A stretch of DNA of 21,208 nt, from positions 1 to 21,208 of IMG/VR virus record IMGVR_UViG_3300019924_000024. One strand, written 5' to 3'. The translations under genes and the position numbers were made by a program. This document shows positions 13,538 to 19,720 of this stretch, in pieces. Every line of letters begins with the position of its first letter. The first letter of the stretch is position 1. The notes under the pieces were generated by a model. The model saw nothing but the letters and a program-made list of their open reading frames with translations, was not told where the DNA came from and ran no database searches. The DNA is from a virus.

Positions 13538-14291
13538 TGACTTCTTCGGTATCAATTGGAGCGCCTGTGAGATGGTCGGCGGCCAGAAGCTCAAGGATCT
13601 GGCCTCTGCGAAGCGGCGGGTCGTCCGGGAGGTCGTACCCCTCTTCCTCAAGCTGCTGGAGGACCCGCTCCTTTGCCTCCTCCCATACGTTCATCTGGTT
13701 TTCCGTAAGGAGAAACTCGACGGTTTCCCAATGGTCGGGGTCGTCCCCCTCTCCTTCCGCGCCCTCCTCGTCGTCCTCCGGGGCCTCCACCGAGTCCCAA
13801 TCGAAGTCGAGCATGTCATCGAAATTGTCCATCTCCTGCTCTGTGAACGGCGAGGTTTGCATCCAGTCCTCGCGCCCGAACTCCTCCTCGATGTCGTTCA
13901 GGGTTTCGGCCAGGTCGAGCGGGTCGGCATCGAAGTCCCCTTCGTTAATCTCCACGGCGATGCGCTTGGCGTGCGCTTCGGTGATCTCCCCCTTGTTGTA
14001 GCACACCGCCTCCTCCCTGCCGGCCTTGAGGTACGCCTCGATCCGGTGATTCCCGTCTACGGCCTCGAACAAGGGGCCGCCATCGTCTGCGGTCTGGTTC
14101 GGGAGAAGCCGAACGACGAGGTTCACGATTGCTCCCTCCCGCTCGATCTTTGCCCGTAGCTGTTCGGCCCGTGCGTCGTCCTCCTCCTTGTAATTCCATG
14201 GAGCCTTGACGATGCGGTGGACCGGGATGGAGACGTACCCCTCCGTGGTGGGCTTCTCGAGGAGGGTGTCGGTGTCGATGAATGTTTCCAT
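13506..14291 (-). CDS. ParB/sulfiredoxin-fold protein with DGNHR motif
   Basis: This 261-aa protein has an N-terminal ParB-like domain: IPVHRI (22-27), a helix through about 50, a strand pair, then VDGNHRIEAYLKAG (78-91) with the DGNHR box at 79-83. The C-terminal half is highly acidic and ends in EEPPF. In ParB-type proteins this box binds nucleotide and supports NTPase or nuclease activity. It follows the transporter and dpdA-like genes. The ATG at 14291 is chosen because CAACCGC precedes it; an in-frame ATG at 14369 overlaps the transporter stop by 4 bp and would add 26 residues. It may act in DNA modification, as DpdB does, or as a general phage ParB-like nuclease. Confidence 0.82.
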   Translation of the reverse strand: METFIDTDTLLEKPTTEGYVSIPVHRIVKAPWNYKEEDDARAEQLRAKIEREGAIVNLVVRLLPNQTADDGGPLFEAVDGNHRIEAYLKAGREEAVCYNKGEITEAHAKRIAVEINEGDFDADPLDLAETLNDIEEEFGREDWMQTSPFTEQEMDNFDDMLDFDWDSVEAPEDDEEGAEGEGDDPDHWETVEFLLTENQMNVWEEAKERVLQQLEEEGYDLPDDPPLRRGQILELLAADHLTGAPIDTEEVNEPVEEEPPF

Positions 14292-14365
14292 GGCGTAGGG
14301 CGGTTGGGGAGGAAGCAGGCGAGGGGAGGCCACGGGTTCGGCTGTCGGCCCGAGGCCGGTGGCAG

Positions 14366-15007
14366 TCATGCGGGGAGGGGCGAGGACCCATCAGAAGCGG
14401 AGTACCGGAGCACGATGATGTAGAGGAGTGCCCAGGCGACCCCGCCGATGGACTTGCTCCCCCACTGGCTGACCGCGATCCAAGAGTTGACTGCCCCGAA
14501 AGCGACGAGCGGGAACAGGATCGAGTCCATCGCTGCCCCAAAGACGTTGGAGATTGTCATTCGCCAGAAGCGAGACACGTCGGGCCGGTAGTGCAGGATG
14601 AGGTCGTACCCAATGGTATTGGCAAGGGTGGCCCCGGTGAACCCGGCCACCGACCCGGCAACGACCCACCCGGAAGCGGGATGGATGAGGACCGTAACGC
14701 CTCCCGCAACTGCGATTAGCAGGAGAAACCCCCGGTACACCTCCATGCGTGTCCGAGCCGCCCATTTCTCATGGAGCACGTCCCGCGCCACGAGATCGAA
14801 CGGGATGAGGACGAATGCCGTGAACGGGAGCGCGATCTGCCCGAAGGTGTAGACGAGGAGGTTGGCCGCAACGACCGCCCCAACGAAGAGGAGGATGCAC
14901 GCCCAACTTGCACGGGTCGTGCGGAGCCACTCCGGGAGGGTGTCCGGGGCCTCCGTCGCCAGAAAGTCAGGGAGCCAGTCAGTCTTGAGGTCCGGCATAT
15001 TTGGCAT
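14366..15007 (-). CDS. VUT-family queuosine precursor transporter (YhhQ-like)
   Basis: This 213-aa membrane protein has about six hydrophobic segments, beginning with ILLFVGAVVAANLLVYTFG (36-54). The pattern FVLIPFDLVARDVLHEKW (63-80) and a later SNVFGAAMDS match the VUT/DUF165 family. YhhQ, the characterised member, imports preQ0 or preQ1. In phages with deazaguanine DNA such transporters can salvage a precursor from outside the cell. The N-terminus overlaps the dpdA-like gene by 29 bp (a second Met at 14998 would shorten this). Substrate specificity is inferred from the family and the neighbours. Inner membrane. Confidence 0.85.
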   Translation of the reverse strand: MPNMPDLKTDWLPDFLATEAPDTLPEWLRTTRASWACILLFVGAVVAANLLVYTFGQIALPFTAFVLIPFDLVARDVLHEKWAARTRMEVYRGFLLLIAVAGGVTVLIHPASGWVVAGSVAGFTGATLANTIGYDLILHYRPDVSRFWRMTISNVFGAAMDSILFPLVAFGAVNSWIAVSQWGSKSIGGVAWALLYIIVLRYSASDGSSPLPA

Positions 15008-15785
15008 ACTCGTTGAGGGAGATTGCGGCGGACCAGTAGGTGCGGTCCTCTCGCTTGTTTTCGTAGCGGGAGGGCTGTGCGTCGATGCGGTCCAGCTTGA
15101 TGAGGCTGTCGTGCTCGCCCCGGTTCGGGAGGTCGGGGCCGGGAAGTTTGTCGTACATCACTCCCGCAAGCCATGAGGTAGAGTCACACGTATCGCACCA
15201 CCGAAACTGCTTGAGGAACTCGAATCCGGTGCAACCGAGGAGGTGAATCTTGAGCCCCATCTTTCGGGCCCGAGCAGAAAGGGCGGCGGTGAGCGAGGCC
15301 CGGTCCGGGGCATCCTTGTCCCGTAGCTCTGGCTGGCTGATCCCAATGTAGTCGCTGAACTCAAGGAGGTCGGTCGGGTCCTCGTCCTCGAGGTGGTACA
15401 CGTTCATGATCCGAGTATCCGGGGGCACACGCTTCCGCAAGTCCTTCCGAAGCCGCCATGCGGCCTCCGGGCCGAGCTTCTTCTGTACGTCTAGCTCAAC
15501 GAAGCTCACGTTCTCGAGCGGGAAGTCCCGGATGAACTCCACGTACTCGTCCTGCCACTCCTTCGCTTTCTCAAAGGTGAGGGTCTTGTCCGAGTCCGAC
15601 CCGAACATCATCGTGAAGAGGCCCGAGTCAATGATGAGATGCTCGAACTCGGAGTACACCTCCGTATCCTCGTCGGTCCACCCGTCCCCCTTGCGGAGAT
15701 AGTAGTAGGACCGGAGCGTGTACTTCACCCCGGCATCGAGCAGAACAGGAGGATGGAAGCCGTTCCCGGCGAAATGAACTTTCAT
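14979..15785 (-). CDS. dpdA: DpdA-like DNA guanine transglycosylase (TGT superfamily)
   Basis: This 268-aa protein has marks of phage DpdA: NGFHPPVLLDAG at the N-terminus, LIIDSGLFTMMFG (D53, matching the DSGGF Asp of tRNA-guanine transglycosylases), FVELDV (95-100), YIGIS (146-150), IHLLGCTG (180-187) and CDTCDSTSWLAG (197-208), whose D201 fits the nucleophile. No C-terminal zinc site is evident, as in other short DpdA proteins. The enzyme would replace guanine in phage DNA with a 7-deazaguanine base. It is the first gene of the long - strand operon, ahead of the transporter and ParB-like genes. Assignment to DpdA rather than tRNA TGT rests on sequence style, length and context. Confidence 0.85.
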   Translation of the reverse strand: MKVHFAGNGFHPPVLLDAGVKYTLRSYYYLRKGDGWTDEDTEVYSEFEHLIIDSGLFTMMFGSDSDKTLTFEKAKEWQDEYVEFIRDFPLENVSFVELDVQKKLGPEAAWRLRKDLRKRVPPDTRIMNVYHLEDEDPTDLLEFSDYIGISQPELRDKDAPDRASLTAALSARARKMGLKIHLLGCTGFEFLKQFRWCDTCDSTSWLAGVMYDKLPGPDLPNRGEHDSLIKLDRIDAQPSRYENKREDRTYWSAAISLNEYAKYAGPQD

Positions 15786-15839
15786 GGGGCGCAGGAGAGG
15801 TCGCAGTTACAGAGCAGTCGAAAAGCCGGGCCTGTCTCG

Positions 15840-15868
15840 TTGACTCTTATTAGAGCGAGTCTTATAAT
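15840..15868 (+). promoter_or_regulatory. Sigma70-type promoter, repeated family, copy 6 (consensus -10)
   Basis: TTGACT (15840-15845), 17-bp spacer, TATAAT (15863-15868). The spacer differs from other copies (CTTATTAGAGCGAG). It faces right from the start of the - strand operon and has no terminator directly upstream, unlike the other family members. Confidence 0.92.
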
Positions 15869-16001
15869 GGGAGTGCGTTAAGGAGGGACGGGGCACGGCC
15901 CAAACAGGGCCGCCCGGCCCGATGCCAAGACGCCCGACCGCAACCGCAACCGAAGCGCCAGTTTCGAGGCGCAAGTTTCTCACTCAACCGCAACGGCTAC
16001 C
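15869..16001 (+). promoter_or_regulatory. Structured leader of the 16002 gene
   Basis: CGGCCC-AAACA-GGGCCG (15896-15912) forms a 6-bp hairpin. ACCGCAACCGCAACCG lies at 15937-15952. A second stem, GCGCC (15955-15959) with GGCGC (15968-15972), precedes AACCGCAAC and the start codon. A 27-codon open frame begins at 15922 and its TGA overlaps the ATG at 16002; it may be a leader peptide or chance. Confidence 0.5.
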
Positions 16002-16292
16002 ATGATGCAAGTAACCAGAGGCACCGACTCCCGCCGCATCGTCATCACCGATGGCCTTGTCGCTGACGGCGTTCTCTCCGTCTACGTCGAGATCGGGCAC
16101 GATAACATCGAGCGCGGGGACGAGCCCGTGCGCCCGGTACATGAGACCAAGGATCTCATCCTCAACTTTCTCAACGAGGCGTGGCCGCAGATCGAAGGCC
16201 GGGACGCCGCAGGCATCAAGGAGGACATCGAGCAGCTTATCGAGCCCGATTACGTCAACCCTCGGGTGTTCGTGAGCCTTCGCGTTCACTAG
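16002..16292 (+). CDS. Small acidic protein of unknown function (96 aa)
   Basis: No family is recognised. Residues 10-40 form likely beta strands (RRIVITDGLVADGVLSVYVEIG) and residues 48-75 a helix (ETKDLILNFLNEAWPQIEG). Two adjacent ATGs at 16002 and 16005 could start it. It is the only gene of the unit driven by the consensus promoter at 15840 and lies between the two - strand modification blocks. Its 3' end overlaps the convergent T-fold-like gene by 38 bp. A strong private promoter suggests early or constant high expression. Confidence 0.72.
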   Translation: MMQVTRGTDSRRIVITDGLVADGVLSVYVEIGHDNIERGDEPVRPVHETKDLILNFLNEAWPQIEGRDAAGIKEDIEQLIEPDYVNPRVFVSLRVH

Positions 16293-16767
16293 GACTGTCC
16301 AGCACATCGGCCCCAATTGTGGTCACTTCATCCCGCAAGGGGATCTTCGCCGCCTCTCCGGTCGAATCCGGGGGGGCGGCTTTTTCTTTGCGGCTCCCGT
16401 ACAGAACCTTGGCTCCGTTCTCCCCGTCCTCGGACACCTCCACCGACCGAACGGAGTACTCACGGCTGAAAAGGAGGTAGGCGATGCGGTGGCACATCTC
16501 CTCGCAGGACGTTTCGGCTTGATACCCGGAAAGCCACTCCTCGGCGATCCCTTCGACCTCCTGCTTGAGCATGATGAACTCCACGTCCCGGTCGTCATGC
16601 CCTACTGCGACGTGGACCTCGGCCCGAAACTCGTGTCGGTGCGGGTGTTGGAGGAAGTCCACCACCGGAGGGGCGCTCGACCAGTGATGAATCCCGGACC
16701 ACCGGACGGTGCAGTAGACCGTCTTCTCTCGCTCGACTAGGGTTTGGTCGCTGGTCGGGTGTGCCAT
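16255..16767 (-). CDS. T-fold (QueD-like) phage protein of unknown function (170 aa)
   Basis: Residues 20-60 (VRWSGIHHWSSAP then HPHRHEFRAEV) place a His pair and an HxH box as in the zinc site of 6-carboxytetrahydropterin synthase. VEVSEDGENGA (109-119) sits where QueD has its WET...A end. The catalytic Cys that precedes HGH in QueD is missing. Similar proteins with HRH and EDGENGA boxes occur in other phages without a known function, to my knowledge. It is the last gene of the QueD-QueE-FolE block, 12 bp after folE, so a role in the same pathway is a fair guess. A + strand terminator lies inside its coding region. Confidence 0.72.
   Translation of the reverse strand: MAHPTSDQTLVEREKTVYCTVRWSGIHHWSSAPPVVDFLQHPHRHEFRAEVHVAVGHDDRDVEFIMLKQEVEGIAEEWLSGYQAETSCEEMCHRIAYLLFSREYSVRSVEVSEDGENGAKVLYGSRKEKAAPPDSTGEAAKIPLRDEVTTIGADVLDSPSEREGSRTPEG
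16349..16389 (+). terminator. + strand terminator inside the opposing gene
   Basis: GCCGCC (16349-16354) pairs with GGCGGC (16375-16380), with an inner CCGG/CCGG pair, followed by TTTTTCTTT. It would end the transcript from promoter 15840 within the antisense T-fold-like gene. Confidence 0.75.
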
Positions 16768-16779
16768 GGGCAGGGCTCG

Positions 16780-17376
16780 CTAGGTGCGGTTTCGTAGGCG
16801 AAGAAATTCGGACCGGGCCTTGGAGTCCTCCTTGAAGATCCCGGTCACGCATGAGGTGGTCGTTTCGGCGTCGGGCTGCTCCACTCCCCTCATCTCCATG
16901 CACAGGTGTCGGGCCGTAGTGACCACGGCAGTCCCGCGAGGCGCAAGCTCCTCCTCGAGAAAGTCGCTGATCTGGCGCGTCATGCGTTCCTGCGTTTGAA
17001 GGCGTCGGGCGTAGAAGCGCACCAGCCGGGAGAGCTTCGAGAGCCCCACGAGGTCCCCGTCCGGAAGATACGCGACCGTTGCGTGGCCGAAGAACGGAAG
17101 CATATGATGCTCGCACAGGGAGTAGAACCGAATGTCGGTCTGGGCGACGACCTGATCTGCGGTCGGGTCCGCGAAGGTCGTAAAGTTGATCGTCGCATCC
17201 TCTTTGATGAAGTCGCGCCACCACTCTTGGACTCGGCGCGGTGTCTCCTCGAGGTCTGGACGGTCGTGGGACTTGGGCTCGACGTAGGCGAGGACGCCCC
17301 GCACGAGATCGCGGATGGTCTTCTCCCGTTGTGTTGGAGGCGTTCGCTGTTTGGACTTCGGGGCCGGGGGTTCCAT
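16780..17376 (-). CDS. folE: GTP cyclohydrolase I
   Basis: This 198-aa enzyme turns GTP into 7,8-dihydroneopterin triphosphate, the first step to folate and to 7-deazaguanines. The signature SLCEHHMLPFFGHATVAY (86-103) gives zinc ligands C88 and H91, and HLCMEMRGV (157-165) gives C159. VGLSKLSRLVRFYARRLQTQERMT and the TTTSCVTGIF end are typical of the type I enzyme at full length. The ATG at 17376 follows AACCGC and begins 5 bp before the end of queE on the coding strand; an upstream TTG at 17394 is less likely. In this block it supplies QueD. Confidence 0.97.
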   Translation of the reverse strand: MEPPAPKSKQRTPPTQREKTIRDLVRGVLAYVEPKSHDRPDLEETPRRVQEWWRDFIKEDATINFTTFADPTADQVVAQTDIRFYSLCEHHMLPFFGHATVAYLPDGDLVGLSKLSRLVRFYARRLQTQERMTRQISDFLEEELAPRGTAVVTTARHLCMEMRGVEQPDAETTTSCVTGIFKEDSKARSEFLRLRNRT

Positions 17377-17380
17377 GCGG

Positions 17381-18157
17381 TTATTCTGCTCCAAGGGTCT
17401 TATGAGACTGCGTTGAGGCTCTCCATCCCTCTCGGCTTGTGGTCACGTCCTTCACGATGTTGCACGCCTCCTCGAAACGTGGCCCCGCTTCGGGCTGGAC
17501 GTAGAGATGCTTCTGTGGGCCTTGAGGTGTGGTTCGCTCGCGGCATTTCTCCTCAAGGGTCCAGTAGTCTTTCGGGTGGAAGTCCGGGACGACGAGCTTG
17601 GCCTCATCTACGGCCTCAATCTTGATCTGGCGTTGCGCTACCTTTGGCGAGCAGCATACCCAATCCGGGGTGGCCGGGTTGGTGTGCTCTACTGCCCCGA
17701 ACACGCCTTCCAAGGGCTGCGTCCCGTTGGTCTCGACGGTGATACACAGATCCGGGAACCGCTCGTGGAGCCGGAAGAAAAGGTCGGAGTCGAGTTGTAG
17801 GAGGGGCTCCCCGCCCGTGAAGACAGCGAGGGGAGGAGTACCTACTCGCTCAATCTCGTCCCCGATCTGCTTTGCCTTGAGCATCTCACTTCCCTCTGGC
17901 CGGAAGTCCGTGTCGCACCACATTGGGCAGCCGTAGGGATCATCCCCCTCCGTGTTGCGGCGAGCGTCCCGCTCCCGGTCCTTCTCGTACCCGCTCCACA
18001 TATTGCATCCGGTGAGGCGAACAAACACCGCATGGGTTCCCGACCAGAAGCCCTCCCCCTGAATGGTGGGGAAGATTGCTTTCACCCGGTACTCCGGGAC
18101 TGCACTACTGGAATCGCTTGAGAAATTGGCGGGGAGGGACGCGGAGGTAGGGCTCAT
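17381..18157 (-). CDS. queE: 7-carboxy-7-deazaguanine synthase (radical SAM)
   Basis: This 258-aa enzyme converts 6-carboxytetrahydropterin to 7-carboxy-7-deazaguanine. The start AIFPTIQGEGFWSGTHAVFVR (28-48), the cluster-binding RLTGCNMW (C51), GCPMWCDTDF (C77, C81) and the SAM motif FTGGEPLLQ (113-121) are clear. The Cys spacing is CX25CX3C rather than the usual CX3CX2C or CX14CX2C. The C-terminus contains a cysteine-containing CCSPK and a KLVVPDF segment. The first 20 residues are Ser/Ala-rich and probably disordered. It lies between queD and folE in a - strand operon. Confidence 0.94.
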   Translation of the reverse strand: MSPTSASLPANFSSDSSSAVPEYRVKAIFPTIQGEGFWSGTHAVFVRLTGCNMWSGYEKDRERDARRNTEGDDPYGCPMWCDTDFRPEGSEMLKAKQIGDEIERVGTPPLAVFTGGEPLLQLDSDLFFRLHERFPDLCITVETNGTQPLEGVFGAVEHTNPATPDWVCCSPKVAQRQIKIEAVDEAKLVVPDFHPKDYWTLEEKCRERTTPQGPQKHLYVQPEAGPRFEEACNIVKDVTTSREGWRASTQSHKTLGAE

Positions 18158-18208
18158 GCCTTGAGGGGCCAGTTGGGGAAGAATTAGAGGAGGCCATCGG
18201 CCAGGAGC

Positions 18209-18643
18209 CTACGCCACGATCTCGCAGTACATCGAATCGGTTTCCCAAAGGCGCACCCGCGAGATGCCCAGGCTCGTCTCCTCCCGGAGCCGATCCAGAG
18301 CCCATTCGACTAGGTTCTCGGCGGTCGTCGTGGCCCCAATCTCGACAACTCGGTAGTCCAGCTCTTTGAGGACTGGCGTGATGGGCTCCTCCCCGGACGC
18401 GATGAAAGAGTGGTCGAGCTTGTCCACGACCGCCTCCTTGACTTCGGACTTGATGCGACGGGCGTTAGCGAGCATCCCTTTCTCTACGCCTTCGCTCTGG
18501 CGCTCCCCGAATATCTCAACCTCGAGATGGTAGGTGTGGCCGTGGACCTGTTGACAGTCCTTGACGCCGGGGACGCTGTGGGCAGCGTGGAAGTGAAATT
18601 GCTTCGTGACCGTGGGCTCCGGGGTTGGCTCGTCGGTCGGCAT
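18209..18643 (-). CDS. queD: 6-carboxy-5,6,7,8-tetrahydropterin synthase
   Basis: This 144-aa T-fold enzyme makes 6-carboxytetrahydropterin from dihydroneopterin triphosphate. Zinc ligands are H22 (FHAAHSVPG) and H34/H36 (HGH), and the catalytic Cys is C30 (DCQQVHGH). LDHSF (76-80), TTAENLVEWALDRL and the closing VRLWET (E134) match the family. The ATG at 18643 fits its usual length; an open extension to 18748 adds a basic, unlikely stretch. It is the first gene of the QueD-QueE-FolE block, and 51 bp separate it from queE. Confidence 0.95.
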   Translation of the reverse strand: MPTDEPTPEPTVTKQFHFHAAHSVPGVKDCQQVHGHTYHLEVEIFGERQSEGVEKGMLANARRIKSEVKEAVVDKLDHSFIASGEEPITPVLKELDYRVVEIGATTTAENLVEWALDRLREETSLGISRVRLWETDSMYCEIVA

Positions 18644-18776
18644 ATGGAATCTCGTGGGGCGGGAGAAAAGATGGCGGTGTGAGTATTCACGCCGACTGGT
18701 ATGGGGGTGTTTCATGTTGCGGAAACAGACAACAAACTCGCCGTACAAGAGCCCGAAGCCTACAGACTCGCCCCGG

Positions 18777-18846
18777 TGTTTCGGCCATAAGAAAAGAAAT
18801 CAAAAGGGCATTATCTCGCGTTTTCTCTGGCCGAAACATTTTTCAC
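18777..18846 (+). promoter_or_regulatory. Long hairpin with T-run in the divergent control region
   Basis: TGTTTCGGCC (18777-18786) pairs perfectly with GGCCGAAACA (18829-18838), and AGAAAA/TTTTCT extends the stem after a small internal loop. ATTTTTCACCCC follows on the + strand. It lies between queD (-) and the MazG-like gene (+), with the T-run facing the latter, so it could be an attenuator, an operator, or both. In the 223 bp from 18644 to 18866 I see no convincing sigma70 promoter. Confidence 0.65.
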
Positions 18847-18866
18847 CCCAATACTGCACCCTTCCC

Positions 18867-19139
18867 ATGGCCTCCAACGAGCAAACGCCCGGTTCTCCCG
18901 CGACCCGCGAAGAAGACAAGCCAGTAGGCCCCAAAGACCGGTCTGATGTTGCCGACCTCGTGCATTCCGACATTGAAAGCCGCGCCGAAATAGGCCGGGA
19001 GAAGTACGGGGAACGGCTCTCGATTTTCAACGGCAGAGATGCGCTGGTCGATGCCTACCAAGAGGCCCTCGACCTTGTGATGTATCTTCGGCAGCGAATT
19101 GAGGAGCGAAACCAAAGCGAGCCACCGACCTCGAACTGA
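18867..19139 (+). CDS. MazG-like helical phage protein (90 aa)
   Basis: The core ADLVHSDIESRAEIGREKYGERL (29-51) followed by DALVDAYQEALDLVMYLRQRIEER (58-81) matches a small family common in phages and usually annotated as MazG-like or nucleotide pyrophosphohydrolase-like. The E...E and D residues in these helices fit the all-alpha NTP-PPase fold, which would act on abnormal or excess nucleotides, but the metal-binding set is incomplete. The N-terminal 25 residues look disordered. Start: ATG at 18867. An open extension upstream runs through the hairpin and is rejected. Its TGA overlaps the ATG of the next frame (TGATG). Confidence 0.75.
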   Translation: MASNEQTPGSPATREEDKPVGPKDRSDVADLVHSDIESRAEIGREKYGERLSIFNGRDALVDAYQEALDLVMYLRQRIEERNQSEPPTSN

Positions 19140-19308
19140 TGCTTTTTTTGCTCGCGTGCTGGACTCCTTTCTGTGGGTTGACCTCAATACAGTCGAGCGG
19201 GAGAAGTGGATCTACTCCTGTTACCCCGAGAAATGGAGGGCGGTCAGCTACAAGGTAGACGGGGGCAAGGACAACCCGAGATACTTTCCTGGAATCATGC
19301 TCAACTAG
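19139..19308 (+). CDS. Small protein that may need a frameshift or a non-ATG start
   Basis: The protein-like frame reads ARVLDSFLWVDLNTVEREKW then SCYPEKWRAVSYKVDG and ends at TAG 19306-19308, but it has no ATG in frame. An ATG at 19139, overlapping the TGA of the MazG-like gene, opens a frame with codons ATG CTT TTT TTG. A -1 shift on this T7 run joins it to the good frame, giving about 56 residues. The alternatives are a GTG start at 19156, a TTG at 19099, or one missing T from a sequencing error. No family is recognised. Confidence 0.5.
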
Positions 19309-19720
19309 GAGGGGCAGGTTTCTCGCTATGTCTGATCGAGTCTTGTGCCCCATCGATCTGCCATATTGAGCAGTTGAGCCATTCGGCAATCTTCGGGTGA
19401 GTGCGCCCAAGGAGGCCGTACGCCCGTTGGAGGAGAGCCTTTGCAACTGAAAGAGCCTCGAGGGCTGTAAACCTCTCCATCAAGACATCAGCCACCTCTT
19501 CCGGAGAGAAGTCCTCCAAGTTTTTTGAGACACCTTCCAACTTTTCTAGCTCCGTGATCTTTGCCCGAGTAATTGCGGCGTGCTCATAGGCTTCGTCCTC
19601 CAACTGTTTTTCTAGAACAGCTTGTAGAGTCTCTACCCGAGAAGCATCCATCATCTCTTTGAACTCCTCTGCGGTAACTCCATGGTGAATAGCGGGCTTT
19701 TTTGAGTCGGCTATTGCCAT
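19301..19720 (-). CDS. Helical protein of unknown function (139 aa), lower GC
   Basis: No family is recognised. The protein is almost all helix: residues 15-85 form charged helices (EEFKEMMDASRVETLQAVLE) and 88-115 a second set (FSPEEVADVLMERF). The start is the ATG at 19720, directly after two copies of an 18-bp repeat. The long open frame upstream is GC-rich shadow. Codon use is less GC-rich than in neighbours, with more T-ending codons, which suggests a recent arrival. It overlaps the convergent gene by 8 bp. It is a helical protein of possible regulatory or multimeric function. Confidence 0.68.
   Translation of the reverse strand: MAIADSKKPAIHHGVTAEEFKEMMDASRVETLQAVLEKQLEDEAYEHAAITRAKITELEKLEGVSKNLEDFSPEEVADVLMERFTALEALSVAKALLQRAYGLLGRTHPKIAEWLNCSIWQIDGAQDSIRHSEKPAPPS

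Noticed and set aside
15786-15870. A - strand sigma70 promoter for the dpdA-to-portal operon
   Set aside because: Reading the - strand upstream of 15785, I see a TAATAA-like box but no matching -35 at the right distance. The promoter is unknown.
18644-18748. N-terminal extension of queD
   Set aside because: It adds 35 His/Arg-rich residues not found in the family; the ATG at 18643 gives a normal length.
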